In this document: piece after piece, positions 54,852 through 64,000 of the stretch
How positions within the stretch are numbered: position 1 is the stretch's first letter
Layout of the letters: every line of letters starts with the position of its first letter
NCBI GenBank assembly: GCA_000803105.1
Contig: JTDA01000012.1
Location: forward strand, 1-64,000
Direction: 5' to 3'
Source of the DNA: Coprobacter secundus
GTDB taxonomy: Bacteria > Bacteroidota > Bacteroidia > Bacteroidales > Coprobacteraceae
Length of the DNA stretch: 64,000 nucleotides
Translations under genes and position numbers: made by a program
The notes under the pieces: model-generated
The model's database searches: none
What the model saw: the letters and a program-made list of their open reading frames with translations, nothing else
Told to the model about the DNA's origin: nothing

Positions 54852-57677
54852 TTATTTCTTAGAAACAGGTATCTGATAAAAATGCCTTTTTGGGTTAAAA
54901 TCAAGCATCAACTGGTCAAAAATCATATTTTCATCTAAAGCTTTTATAATAATGCTATGTCTACCCGGTGTATTTATATTATGTACTGACTGACATAAAG
55001 CTTGATTTCTTAAAACATTATTTTTCCACTCTTCACTTCTTATAACCACCTTGGATGATACAACAACAGGAGATGCTCCATCAACCGATATTTCATATCT
55101 CTTATCGCCACCACCAACTGCATGATTAGGAACTAATCCTACACGAATAAGTACATCACCCGATGAAACAGTATTTACTTCATACTTTAACTCTTTTCCT
55201 TTAGGTAAAGCCACTGCTTTAGTGCTGTGCCCCAACCCTTCTATAACCCAACTTGCCGACACTATATCCCCATCAATAGCATTCCAAGCAATCATACCAG
55301 CAACTTCACTTTTTATTCCATTATCAGCGATATACGAATCATCTTTGGCTGAGACACTCAATATATATTTTTCATTATCTACACACAAGGTTATTTTTGC
55401 TTTATCACTACCTTGTATAAAATTCCAATTAATATCAAATACAATTCGCCTCTCTTTTAATACTCCAATATCTTTTTCATGTACATTCAACCAATTCGGA
55501 GCACCAGTTACAGACCACTTAATATCCCTGTTTTCTTCTCCATATAAGGATATAAAACAAGCATTGCCGACAGAACGTAACATATCGGGAAATACATAAT
55601 TTGTCCCCGGAGATATTCCATGAGAACAACCTTCAGGCCACACCTGAGAGGTCGGGACACCAGCCCTCCTTCCTACTTTATTTGGCAGTACAGGAGGGTC
55701 AAATACCGGCAAACGACGAGGCATCATATCCATTATGCCATCCCATTTTCCATCTCCTACTATTTTATTGTAATACATCGTCAAAGCTGCAATCTCATTA
55801 TAGGCATCCCGGCTTTTTGAAGCATATTCGTCAGCAACAGACATACCTCGAGTTGCGAAAAAACGAGCCTTCTGTGCATACAACATTTTACGATTCATTG
55901 CTGCAGCTGCACATACAGGATATTGAATCATCTCAAAATAAGCATCTTTACGCCCGACAACAATTCTACTTGCATACTCCATCACTTTATCTGCAATAGC
56001 CGTATAGTCATCTATACGCTGCTGTATCTCATCTCCAAAAACAAAAGGATTAAAATCTGTATTTTCTACAGGTGTAATACCTCCCCTACGTTTCGATAAA
56101 GCATATTCTTCTACTCGGTTCCATCCCATAAACTCCGGACGACGAATTGAAGCTAAACGAAAATACTCTTCCATCACAGGAAGTAATGCAGAGGAAGCAT
56201 CTTTTCCAAATTCCCGCCTTAACCACCGAGCCAAATGCCCCGATACTCCTTCTGCAGTTATCACGTCTATATTCCATGCTAAATCAAGAAAAAACTCTAT
56301 TCCATATTCTCCCGGCTTTATATCACCCACATTCAACATCCACAATTTCCGAGCTCCATATTCCCACGCACGTTTCATCTCTGTATAAATCAAAGCAGGA
56401 GGTGTCGTATATAACCATAAATAATCATGAGGACGACCAAAATAAGATATATGATAATACACACCTGCACCCCCTATTCTTTTCTGCTCTTTTATATTAC
56501 TTAAACGAGGAATATAGCCATAATTATCGTCACACCATACAAGAGTAACATCATCTGGAATTTTCAAACCATTATCATAAATATCTAAAACTTCTTTATA
56601 GGGCATAATTACTTGCGGTATTTGCTCTACGTTCTTATCTATATATTTTTGCAATAAACTCCGTTGATTTGCAATCACACACGACAACAATTCAGTTTGT
56701 TCATCCAACGATTCTACTCCATTCATTTTTCCATCATGTATCCCTCGCATCCCCAAAGTATATATATTCTCATATCCGCACACCTCTTCTAATCGCTTAC
56801 TCCAATACTGATTTACCAATTCTTTATTCGTCACGTAATTATATTCTTCATCTTCTGACCTATTCCATTCTCCAACATTGTTTCGCATCAATGGCTCACA
56901 ATGTGATGTCCCTATAACAATTCCATATTGCGCAGCCAATTCTTTTGCTCCTTTCAGCCAGTAAAAAGGTGTCGAACATTTATGCATAGCCGGCCATAGA
57001 GTATTTGCACGTAGTCGCAACAACAATTCAAAAATACGGGTATACGTTTTAGTACCTATTTCATTTTTTACAGAAGACTGTTCAAAATTACGAGCACTCC
57101 AAGGAGACAATCCCCAATCCTCATCATTCAAAAATATACCCCGATACTTAACTGAAGGCTGTTGCTTATTTTTATAGTTTACGGGTAAATCAAGTCTCTC
57201 TCTCTTCTCCGGGGTCACATCGGCCCACCAACACCATGGAGATATCCCCATAAGTCTCGACAATTCAAGCAATCCATAAGCTGTTCCCCGAGGATCACTT
57301 CCCAAAATGATTAAGTGATATTTTCCTTCAACTTTGACAGTCTGTAAAGAAAATGCTTCCCAATGGTCCCGCAACTCAGACATATTTATTCCAAGCTCTT
57401 GTAACCATTTATCTAATTCTTTATCACAACCGACTGTTCCAATGACTACTTTCCCTGACAATATATCCTCGCATACTGACGGGACTATATCAAAAACATT
57501 TTTCATATCCTCTGAAAAAAGGGAAACAGCCATCTTTACTACCGAATTTTCTTTCTCCGAGACAAATACAGAAGTAGACTCACCTTTTGTAAACAAAGTA
57601 AATGTCTGAGAACATATCGAATTTGCCCAAGTAAGTATCGATAGACCTACAATCAATATATATCTTATACTAACCAT
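54852..57677 (-). CDS. GH115 alpha-glucuronidase
   Basis: 941 aa. Signal peptide, an N-terminal alpha/beta domain, and the GH115 barrel with YRGIFLNDEDWGLSPW, then LRANTLWPAMH and GTSHCEPLMRNNVGEWNRS, then LVWCDDNYGYIPRLS. A C-terminal beta-sandwich follows. GH115 enzymes remove (4-O-methyl-)glucuronic acid from xylan, or from arabinogalactan in some members. Both signature acidic segments are intact and the length is normal. It is 3 bases from the lyase gene upstream. Confidence 0.93.
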   Translation of the reverse strand: MVSIRYILIVGLSILTWANSICSQTFTLFTKGESTSVFVSEKENSVVKMAVSLFSEDMKNVFDIVPSVCEDILSGKVVIGTVGCDKELDKWLQELGINMSELRDHWEAFSLQTVKVEGKYHLIILGSDPRGTAYGLLELSRLMGISPWCWWADVTPEKRERLDLPVNYKNKQQPSVKYRGIFLNDEDWGLSPWSARNFEQSSVKNEIGTKTYTRIFELLLRLRANTLWPAMHKCSTPFYWLKGAKELAAQYGIVIGTSHCEPLMRNNVGEWNRSEDEEYNYVTNKELVNQYWSKRLEEVCGYENIYTLGMRGIHDGKMNGVESLDEQTELLSCVIANQRSLLQKYIDKNVEQIPQVIMPYKEVLDIYDNGLKIPDDVTLVWCDDNYGYIPRLSNIKEQKRIGGAGVYYHISYFGRPHDYLWLYTTPPALIYTEMKRAWEYGARKLWMLNVGDIKPGEYGIEFFLDLAWNIDVITAEGVSGHLARWLRREFGKDASSALLPVMEEYFRLASIRRPEFMGWNRVEEYALSKRRGGITPVENTDFNPFVFGDEIQQRIDDYTAIADKVMEYASRIVVGRKDAYFEMIQYPVCAAAAMNRKMLYAQKARFFATRGMSVADEYASKSRDAYNEIAALTMYYNKIVGDGKWDGIMDMMPRRLPVFDPPVLPNKVGRRAGVPTSQVWPEGCSHGISPGTNYVFPDMLRSVGNACFISLYGEENRDIKWSVTGAPNWLNVHEKDIGVLKERRIVFDINWNFIQGSDKAKITLCVDNEKYILSVSAKDDSYIADNGIKSEVAGMIAWNAIDGDIVSASWVIEGLGHSTKAVALPKGKELKYEVNTVSSGDVLIRVGLVPNHAVGGGDKRYEISVDGASPVVVSSKVVIRSEEWKNNVLRNQALCQSVHNINTPGRHSIIIKALDENMIFDQLMLDFNPKRHFYQIPVSKK

Positions 57678-57680
57678 TTA

Positions 57681-59570
57681 TTACTGCACTCTAAAAGAAA
57701 TATCTACACTACCCTTTTTCATTGGTTCATCTATCCGTATAGCCAGCCGTGTATACGGTTCACCCCCTTCACATATACGTTCGTCGTACAAAGAAAATTT
57801 ACCGGATGAAACATTTATCTCTACTATAATTTTCTCTTTATTGCGTTCCAGTATTATTCGATTATCTCCATCTCTCTTCCAATCTGCGCGAGTTATTAAT
57901 GCGGTCTCAAATAAATGAGGTAAAGAAAATTCAAAACAGTCTTTCACCTCAAACCTCATCGCGTCACGATAAAATGTAAATTTTCGTAATAGACTTTTCA
58001 AAACTGACAAACCATAAGCTGAAGTAATATTCATCATCACTTGATCACAACTATCACTCTCCAGTACATGTAAAATACGGGCTTTTGCCATTTTTCCGAC
58101 ACGTTGTCCCCCCTCTGCAACAAACGGCACCGGATGTCCGTAAGAAGCTAATGATTTAAACGCTGTATATCGCTCAGCACTAAAAGTTTTTTTCGTATAA
58201 GGAATCAACCCCGGATCCTCTACCATCATTTCCTTGCCTATAACTAATGTATAACTCCCTACATCATTATGATTATGATGTTCTCCATTATTTCCTCCTT
58301 TAATAGCTACCCCCATTGGAACTATCGTATTTGGCAACGTACGAAATATAAAAACTCCTGCATCCGGAAAAGAAGACCTCAACAGAGATGATGAATACGG
58401 AACATTATTTACGGGACAACAATCTGTTGAATTAGGAAAATGTACCAACACATGTTCGCTCAAATCATCAGTTACACCCAACAATCGATCCTCATCAGCA
58501 GGTAATTGTAACCCATACAATTTACTTAAATAATGTAACACAAAACGAGAAGGCTTCATTCCCATTTCACAATCAGCAATAGCCGGATATACATTATTGA
58601 TAATCTCCATTCTCGGTAAAAAGGTTGCCACATTGAGCATATTAGGATTGCTTCTAAATATATCTATTTTTCCTCCCGTATCCTGCCATATTTTTTCTCG
58701 TAGCACAATATAATGGCTCATCCCAAAATTGTAGTAATTTATACCTTCCGAACAATATCCGTCCGGTAAAAATCCTTTAGCATAATTTTGTACATACAAC
58801 TCTGAAATAGCTATAAACAGAGCTCTTTCCTTTTTATCCGGAATCATAGACAAAGCTGCACAAGTGATTCCCTCTAAACAAACCGGATTCCAATTGCCCG
58901 TTGAAAACAACCAATCATGGTCCATATTTTCACCTCTTATTGTTCTTAACAAAGGATTAAAAGCCCTTATATATAATTCATTCCGGACATCAGCTCTCAC
59001 TTTTAATGGCAATTTATCATCTAATAAATACACAGCTTGCGCCATACTCCGTGCATTCAAAGCTGTAGCCAGTTCTACTAATCCCCCGTAGTTCTTTCGA
59101 TTATAATTACGTGGATTAACCCATGTTTTTTGTTCTATTATATCGTAAAGAAAATCTATAATCGAAGAAGTAAATCGGTTTCTATTTTCCAAACATTCGG
59201 CCCATACCAATTCAGACAGAGCTTTCAAACGCCTATTAATCATATCTTTTCCTGATTGAGTATCGTCTTCCGTAAATACACGATTATATAACGACTCATC
59301 CCACACAGGAAATCCCTTGTTCAACATATCTTCAGCATTCTTAATCGTGGTTTTATAAGCTCCACTTTCATATAAAACATCCCATACATTTCTGTCTTTA
59401 TAGGTATTGCCCAACCCCTTTAATGTATCAGGTAATATGCAGGCAATCTCTTCTACTCGAGATTCCTTTATCGGGATAAGTTCATATTTATCTGCTGAAA
59501 ACAAATCTATAGCCGGAATAAATACATAAAAAATAAGACTATATATCAATTTACTAAATCGTCGTTTCAT
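57681..59570 (-). CDS. Heparinase II/III-like polysaccharide lyase
   Basis: 629 aa. A signal peptide, an (alpha/alpha) toroid (about 60-380), then a beta-sandwich with the heparinase II/III motif HHNHNDVGSYTLVIGKEMMV (about 430-450). The Tyr/His catalytic arrangement fits the family, which splits uronic-acid-containing polysaccharides by beta-elimination and leaves an unsaturated uronyl end. The exact family (PL8, 12, 15, 17, 21 or a related one) and substrate are not resolved by eye. Confidence 0.85.
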   Translation of the reverse strand: MKRRFSKLIYSLIFYVFIPAIDLFSADKYELIPIKESRVEEIACILPDTLKGLGNTYKDRNVWDVLYESGAYKTTIKNAEDMLNKGFPVWDESLYNRVFTEDDTQSGKDMINRRLKALSELVWAECLENRNRFTSSIIDFLYDIIEQKTWVNPRNYNRKNYGGLVELATALNARSMAQAVYLLDDKLPLKVRADVRNELYIRAFNPLLRTIRGENMDHDWLFSTGNWNPVCLEGITCAALSMIPDKKERALFIAISELYVQNYAKGFLPDGYCSEGINYYNFGMSHYIVLREKIWQDTGGKIDIFRSNPNMLNVATFLPRMEIINNVYPAIADCEMGMKPSRFVLHYLSKLYGLQLPADEDRLLGVTDDLSEHVLVHFPNSTDCCPVNNVPYSSSLLRSSFPDAGVFIFRTLPNTIVPMGVAIKGGNNGEHHNHNDVGSYTLVIGKEMMVEDPGLIPYTKKTFSAERYTAFKSLASYGHPVPFVAEGGQRVGKMAKARILHVLESDSCDQVMMNITSAYGLSVLKSLLRKFTFYRDAMRFEVKDCFEFSLPHLFETALITRADWKRDGDNRIILERNKEKIIVEINVSSGKFSLYDERICEGGEPYTRLAIRIDEPMKKGSVDISFRVQ

Positions 59571-59604
59571 GGCCTCTACATAATTTGTATATATCTCTAT
59601 ATAT

Positions 59605-61407
59605 TTAATACAATCCAGCTTTATTTTTGTAATACCTTTGCATCACAAAATATGCTTTCTTTTTTATACCCCAACTGGATATCAATCCTTTACGATTAAA
59701 AAAATCTTGTATTCCCGGAAGCTGACGACGTGGAGAACGAAAATCGACCAATATCCAAGGCGAAAGTCCCGACAAACCTTCTATACGATCCAGCATTTTC
59801 AAATTCTGTATATACAATTCTTCTTGGTAATCTTCCGTCCAACGCTCTGTCTTATCTCCATACTTCCCTTGTAATGCACCACCGCCAAATTCGCTCACTA
59901 TTACAGGTTTTTCAAAAGGAATCTTCCACTTCATATCGCGACACGACTCATTTGTACCCCGATACCAGCCTATATATTGATTAAAGCTAAGAATATCCAC
60001 ATATTTGTGCATGTTATCTTTCAATTCATTCACATTATCAACAGCCTTAGTTACTTCCATAGCCATACTGATAAGACGTGAATTATCTAACTCTCTTGCA
60101 TACTTCGATAAACTACTCAAAAAATAATCTCTATCTTTACCATGAGGGGTTTCATTAGCAATAGACCAGATTATAACACAACAGCGATTTTTATCCCTAT
60201 ATATCATATCATGCAACTGCCGCTTAGCATTCCCGTACGTTTTCTTATTTTTCCACTGAATAGTCCAATAAACAGGTATCTCCGACCATACCATCAAGCC
60301 CATCTTTTCCGCAACGCGTATCATATGTTCATTATGTGGATAATGTGCCAAACGCACATAATTACAACCCATTTCTTTGGCCCAAGACAAAAGAGTCACA
60401 GCATCTTCTTTTGACCATGCACGCCCTTGTCTAAAGGGGGCTTCTTCATGGATACTAACCCCTCTTAAAAAAATCGGATTGCCATTCAAGTAAATTTTTC
60501 TTCCTTTAGTAGTTATCGTACGGAAACCTATTTCATCTTTCAAAACCTCTTTATTATAACGTATTACTACATCATATAATTTGGGTTTCTCCGGTGTCCA
60601 TAATTCAGGTTGAGCCTGCAAATGAAAAGTTGCTTTTCCAGAACTATCGGTACGTAAAAATTCTTTCAGCTGAAGTTCTGGAATCTCAAATTCTATATTC
60701 TGTAATGAAAGAGTAGTATCCAACTTCACCCAACCAGAGATATATCCTGACATATCTTTGGCCAAGTGTATCTGATAATCTTCAATATATATTTCCGGAA
60801 CTTCCGCCAATAGCACATCTCGGGTGATACCTCCATAGTTCCACCAATCCATATTTACCGTAGGTACCCCTTCTGGATGACGCTTGTTATCAACTTTCAC
60901 CACTACAAAGTTATGACCATCAATCAAATACTTTGTCACATCAAAATTAAAAGGAGTGTATCCCCCCTCATGCTCACCGACTTTCCTACCATTTACATAC
61001 ACTTTAGCATCATAATTTACAGCTCCAAAATATAATACATACTTCATACCTGCTTTTTTACGGGTATCAAAGTCTCGTTTGAACCATACTGTACCTTCAT
61101 AAAAAAACAAACTTTCATCTTTCGAATTCCAGTCAGAAGGAATATCCATTGATTGCGCTGTATCAAAATTATATTCTATTAGATTTGATGAAGAAGTCTT
61201 AACTTTTTCATTCAAGAAAAAACCATTTTTCTTAGGAGTAAGACGATATCCATAATAACCATTTTCCAAAGGGTCTACAATATAATTCCATTTTCCGTTC
61301 AAACTTATATATGAACGGCCATAGATATTCGAAAGTAAAGGTATCTCCTTGGCCTCACATAATGAAAATAAAAATGCTCCCAATAATAATATACAAACTC
61401 TCTTCAT
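59605..61407 (-). CDS. GH2-family beta-glycosidase (beta-glucuronidase/galactosidase-like)
   Basis: 600 aa. Signal peptide, sugar-binding jelly roll (about 25-190, with RSYISLNGKWNYIVDPL and FNFDVTKYLIDG), Ig-like domain and TIM barrel. The acid/base is near Glu419 in WSIANETPHGKD and the nucleophile near Glu506 in PVIVSEFGGGAL. The short form without extra C-terminal domains resembles beta-glucuronidase-type GH2 enzymes. Specificity cannot be set from sequence alone. Confidence 0.92.
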   Translation of the reverse strand: MKRVCILLLGAFLFSLCEAKEIPLLSNIYGRSYISLNGKWNYIVDPLENGYYGYRLTPKKNGFFLNEKVKTSSSNLIEYNFDTAQSMDIPSDWNSKDESLFFYEGTVWFKRDFDTRKKAGMKYVLYFGAVNYDAKVYVNGRKVGEHEGGYTPFNFDVTKYLIDGHNFVVVKVDNKRHPEGVPTVNMDWWNYGGITRDVLLAEVPEIYIEDYQIHLAKDMSGYISGWVKLDTTLSLQNIEFEIPELQLKEFLRTDSSGKATFHLQAQPELWTPEKPKLYDVVIRYNKEVLKDEIGFRTITTKGRKIYLNGNPIFLRGVSIHEEAPFRQGRAWSKEDAVTLLSWAKEMGCNYVRLAHYPHNEHMIRVAEKMGLMVWSEIPVYWTIQWKNKKTYGNAKRQLHDMIYRDKNRCCVIIWSIANETPHGKDRDYFLSSLSKYARELDNSRLISMAMEVTKAVDNVNELKDNMHKYVDILSFNQYIGWYRGTNESCRDMKWKIPFEKPVIVSEFGGGALQGKYGDKTERWTEDYQEELYIQNLKMLDRIEGLSGLSPWILVDFRSPRRQLPGIQDFFNRKGLISSWGIKKKAYFVMQRYYKNKAGLY

Positions 61408-61410
61408 TTT

Positions 61411-62706
61411 TTACCTTTTTATTTGTTTAAATAACCATCTCCATGCATTCTGCCACTGTTCCGGATAAGCAAAATGCCCATTTTCCTCAACAATCATCAC
61501 CTCTTTAGGTGCTTCAATTTCATAAATTGCAGCGCATACGGATGTAGGAGGACAGGTCATATCATTATAACCAAAAGAATAAAATCCCGGCACCTTAATC
61601 ATCCTTGCAAAATTGACAACGTCAAAGTATGCCAAATTTTTGATTTTCCGAGAGGTAATATCAATGCCAGATTTAGATATATGTGGCCATCCACCTCCTT
61701 CAACATTGCTGTTTCTCGTCATTTCACAAAGTCCCGGGAAAAAAGCAATTATGGCTGATACTTTCCGGTTTAAAGCTGCTGTTACTATAGATAAAGCTCC
61801 CCCTTGACTTCCTCCTATAACAAACATATTTTGTCCATCATACTGAGATAAGGAACATAAAAAATCAACAGCTCTTACACACCCCAGATACACTCGTTTA
61901 TAATAATATAAATCCCTGTCATCAGAATTAAATACCATATATTCCCTCAAGGGGCCACTATATAAACTTTTATAAACTTCATCCGGCAAATTGACAGGAA
62001 TGCCATGTATCCCTATCTCAAAAGTAATCATACCACGAGCAGCATTGTCTACATCACCTTTATATGAACGAACTCCTGCTCCGGGGACCCGTAAAACCGC
62101 CGGATATTTTCCTTTTGCCACCGGTACACATAATATGCCGTATAAACGGGCTTTTTCAGGATAGTTCTGTATATTAACTCGATAAACATTAACTTTATCT
62201 GTACATCTCTCGGGCCAAAGCTCCATTTTTGTATCCATTGGCAATTTTGAAGCTTCGCCAACTATATCATTCCAATATACTTGAAAATCATCGGGGAATT
62301 TCGTCTCAGGTACAATATTCTCTTTATCAAAAGCTGCTGTCACCATACCTGTATATATTCGTCCATCATATTTGACTTTCACAATACAACGTAAGAAACC
62401 CGGTTTCCATAACGTTCCCATCTCAATCATTTTTCCATCTTTTGCACTTCTGCCTAATCCCTTCTCCCGAACAGGCATCATATCTTCCGATATTTCATAT
62501 TCAAATGCCAAGTCTTCCAATGGAACATCATTACGAAGTATCCAAACATTTACTTTTACCGACTCTCCTACTTTATAGTTCCAATCAGCATGATTGGGAA
62601 CAACTTTTACTTCTATCAATCTACGGGCAAGATGTGATGATTGTGCTTTTGTCTCAACCATACACATCAAGCATATCAGGGATAACACAAAACTCTGAAT
62701 TTTCAT
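61411..62706 (-). CDS. CE7-like acetyl(xylan) esterase, secreted
   Basis: 431 aa. Signal peptide, an N-terminal beta domain (about 25-130) and an alpha/beta-hydrolase fold. The nucleophile Ser300 lies in VIGGSQGGALSIVTAA. Asp is in FGYNDMTCPPTSVC and the His in VEENGHFAYPEQW. Typical of CE7 enzymes that remove O-acetyl groups from sugars. It is 3 bases from the GH2 gene. Confidence 0.88.
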   Translation of the reverse strand: MKIQSFVLSLICLMCMVETKAQSSHLARRLIEVKVVPNHADWNYKVGESVKVNVWILRNDVPLEDLAFEYEISEDMMPVREKGLGRSAKDGKMIEMGTLWKPGFLRCIVKVKYDGRIYTGMVTAAFDKENIVPETKFPDDFQVYWNDIVGEASKLPMDTKMELWPERCTDKVNVYRVNIQNYPEKARLYGILCVPVAKGKYPAVLRVPGAGVRSYKGDVDNAARGMITFEIGIHGIPVNLPDEVYKSLYSGPLREYMVFNSDDRDLYYYKRVYLGCVRAVDFLCSLSQYDGQNMFVIGGSQGGALSIVTAALNRKVSAIIAFFPGLCEMTRNSNVEGGGWPHISKSGIDITSRKIKNLAYFDVVNFARMIKVPGFYSFGYNDMTCPPTSVCAAIYEIEAPKEVMIVEENGHFAYPEQWQNAWRWLFKQIKR

Positions 62707-62725
62707 TATATCATCTTTTAATTTG

Positions 62726-63886
62726 CTATTTTTCGATTAAAGCTGCTGCACACCAAAGCATGGGCCCTTGTCCATGAAAATCTCCGGCTTTCCTGGGACG
62801 CTCATAATAATAAGATTCACTATTTTTCTTTCCCGTTCCCACACATATCTCGGTTAAATCACCTTTATCATTGATATAAGAGACTAATGATTTCCAACCT
62901 TTCATCGCTACATCCATATATACTTCACTATCCAACCAACCCTGTTTTATTCCTGTAATGACTGCATATACAAACATAGCAGAGCCCGATGTTTCAGGCC
63001 ATATATTTTCACGGTCTACCAACTGTCCCCACATCCCGTCTTCATGCTGATATAACTTTAATGTCTCCATCATCTTCCGATATGCCTCCATAATATAAGC
63101 ACGACACTCATGATTATCGGGCAAATAACAAAGAAGCTCTGCCATTCCCGCAGCCATCCAACCATTACCTCTGGCCCAATAAAAAGGGACATCCGGAGCA
63201 TGATAAAACAGGCCATTAGGTCGCTGCAATTTTTCCAAATAATACACCATTTCCTTTGCAGCTCTATCGATATATTTCACATCTCCAGTCACTTGATAAG
63301 CTTTTGCTTGTACAACCGTTATCATATACATATCATCAATCCAAAGACGAGTCTGCCACGTAAAACCTTTACGAAGATATTCTCGATGCTTCTCCGTTGC
63401 AAAATCCGGCAAAGACCACTGTGAATCAGCATACGGTATACCTATATCAAAAAATACTTTCCGACCTGTTATCCGGTACAACTCCAGAGGTAAACAGCCA
63501 AACATATTGAAATCAACATAATTATTAAAGTTCTCTTTATATCCTATTAGAGGCAACAAATCTCTACGATTATCCAATAACGGTTCAAAACGAGCTATCA
63601 ACTTCTGCAACAACTCTTCTTTGCCGGAAGCTTCTGCAAATCTTACAGCTCCATACCATGTGCACACCTCGGCATAATGAATTGTTTTCGCATACAACAT
63701 ATGCTCCGATGCCAAATAACGTTCGCTTAATTTAGTTCCAACTCTCTCTGGAGCAAATTTTCCTTTCAAATGAGGGAAAATAATCGGTTGACTGCCCATA
63801 AGAGGAAATAATATTCCCCCCAAAATAATGACCGACAGACACAACCTTAAAATATTACTTCTAAAAAACAACATAGCACCATTCAT
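62726..63886 (-). CDS. GH105/GH88 unsaturated glucuronyl or rhamnogalacturonyl hydrolase
   Basis: 386 aa. Signal peptide and an (alpha/alpha)6 barrel. Conserved features are RLWIDDMYMITVVQAKAYQ (catalytic Asp pair region) and FYWARGNGWMAAGMAELLCY. It removes 4,5-unsaturated uronic acid from oligosaccharides made by lyases, which matches the lyase two genes downstream. The start overlaps the stop of the previous gene by 4 bases (ATGA). Confidence 0.92.
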   Translation of the reverse strand: MNGAMLFFRSNILRLCLSVIILGGILFPLMGSQPIIFPHLKGKFAPERVGTKLSERYLASEHMLYAKTIHYAEVCTWYGAVRFAEASGKEELLQKLIARFEPLLDNRRDLLPLIGYKENFNNYVDFNMFGCLPLELYRITGRKVFFDIGIPYADSQWSLPDFATEKHREYLRKGFTWQTRLWIDDMYMITVVQAKAYQVTGDVKYIDRAAKEMVYYLEKLQRPNGLFYHAPDVPFYWARGNGWMAAGMAELLCYLPDNHECRAYIMEAYRKMMETLKLYQHEDGMWGQLVDRENIWPETSGSAMFVYAVITGIKQGWLDSEVYMDVAMKGWKSLVSYINDKGDLTEICVGTGKKNSESYYYERPRKAGDFHGQGPMLWCAAALIEK

Positions 63887-64000
63887 ATAATCCTATCTAT
63901 AAACTCAACTGCCCATGAAAAAACTCCGGCCGTCCAACCTACCATAGAAGGCATTTCATATTCATTCATTACATTTGTATTCCCTTCTACTACATTATAT
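63883..64000 (-). CDS. Partial gene end, possible (alpha/alpha)6 glycosidase C-terminus
   Basis: 38 codons before TGA at 63885-63883, reading YNVVEGNTNVMNEYEMPSMV and then GWTAGVFSWAVEFIDRI. The motif GWTAGVF near the C-terminus is frequent in trehalase-like and GH63/GH78-type (alpha/alpha)6 enzymes. The rest lies outside the window, so this is only a hint. The 4-base overlap with the next gene shows it belongs to the same operon. Confidence 0.5.
   Translation of the reverse strand, partial: YNVVEGNTNVMNEYEMPSMVGWTAGVFSWAVEFIDRII

Noticed and set aside
55222..56917. Plus-strand frames opposite the GH115 gene
   Set aside because: They are shadows of a full-length, clearly homologous minus-strand gene with intact motifs.
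1..64000. CRISPR arrays, prophage, conjugative or restriction genes
   Set aside because: No regularly spaced repeats and no matching proteins were seen; only one transposase remnant is present.

Overview
This window is a chromosomal segment of a Bacteroidales bacterium (phylum Bacteroidota). The support is AT-rich DNA, a complete Bat aerotolerance operon, type IX secretion (T9SS) C-terminal sorting domains, Bacteroidota-specific families (DUF3276, DUF5606, PorT-like barrels, PCMD and BACON/MBG-type surface proteins), and repeated TAnnTTTG -7 promoter boxes, some with a TTTG-like -33 element about 19-20 bp upstream. The genus cannot be fixed from sequence reading alone; a gut anaerobe near Barnesiella, Coprobacter or Parabacteroides is plausible.

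Layout. 0-4.5 kb: small metabolic and stress genes (Hsp20, glyoxalase, DUF456, metallo-hydrolase, quinone-oxidoreductase-like MDR, PAP2). 4.8-14.1 kb: a nine-gene minus-strand bat operon (moxR, DUF58, a DUF4381-like gene, batA, batB, batC, an extra BatD-like gene, batD, batE). 14.2-20.1 kb: an HU gene overlapping a gene for an HU-transmembrane-LysM fusion, ppk1, a LysR regulator and a YeiH-type exporter. 20.4-28.6 kb: a SecB-like orphan, a transglutaminase-like protein, a DUF5060-type glycosidase, a YfcE-like phosphoesterase, PhoH, a lipid kinase, DUF308 and an NlpC/P60 lipoprotein. 28.7-35.8 kb: housekeeping genes (DUF5606, coaE, ybbR, yajC, nusB, DUF3276, uvrA). 35.8-42.1 kb: a lytic transglycosylase, a T9SS type B cargo, a 4xLysM/periplasmic-binding-protein fusion with a PorT-like barrel, and a divergent Crp-family regulator and Gdx-like SMR pair.

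42.1-48.8 kb is accessory and partly decayed. A PCMD/T9SS surface-protein gene is split by one in-frame TAG. Two tandem paralogous AraC regulators follow. Next come a 5'-truncated GH29 alpha-fucosidase remnant with two in-frame stops and a frameshifted transposase remnant, both ending next to tRNA-Lys(CTT).

50.1-64 kb is a tightly spaced minus-strand cluster that runs off the right edge: a truncated (a/a)6-type gene end, GH105/88, a CE7-like esterase, GH2, a heparinase II/III-like lyase, GH115, a GH5 lipoprotein, a T9SS beta-helix surface protein and an outer-membrane beta-barrel. It closes with a perfect 25-bp inverted-repeat terminator. The enzymes suggest breakdown of an acetylated, uronic-acid-bearing plant polysaccharide: the lyase would create unsaturated uronyl ends, GH105 would remove them, GH115 would remove glucuronyl branches and CE7 would remove acetyl groups. 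No SusC/SusD pair is present inside the window.

No CRISPR array, phage, toxin system or clearly new multi-gene defence system was seen. The most unusual items are the extra double-module BatD-like gene, the HU-TM-LysM fusion, the SusCD-less operon carrying its own T9SS surface protein and barrel, and the amber-split surface protein.
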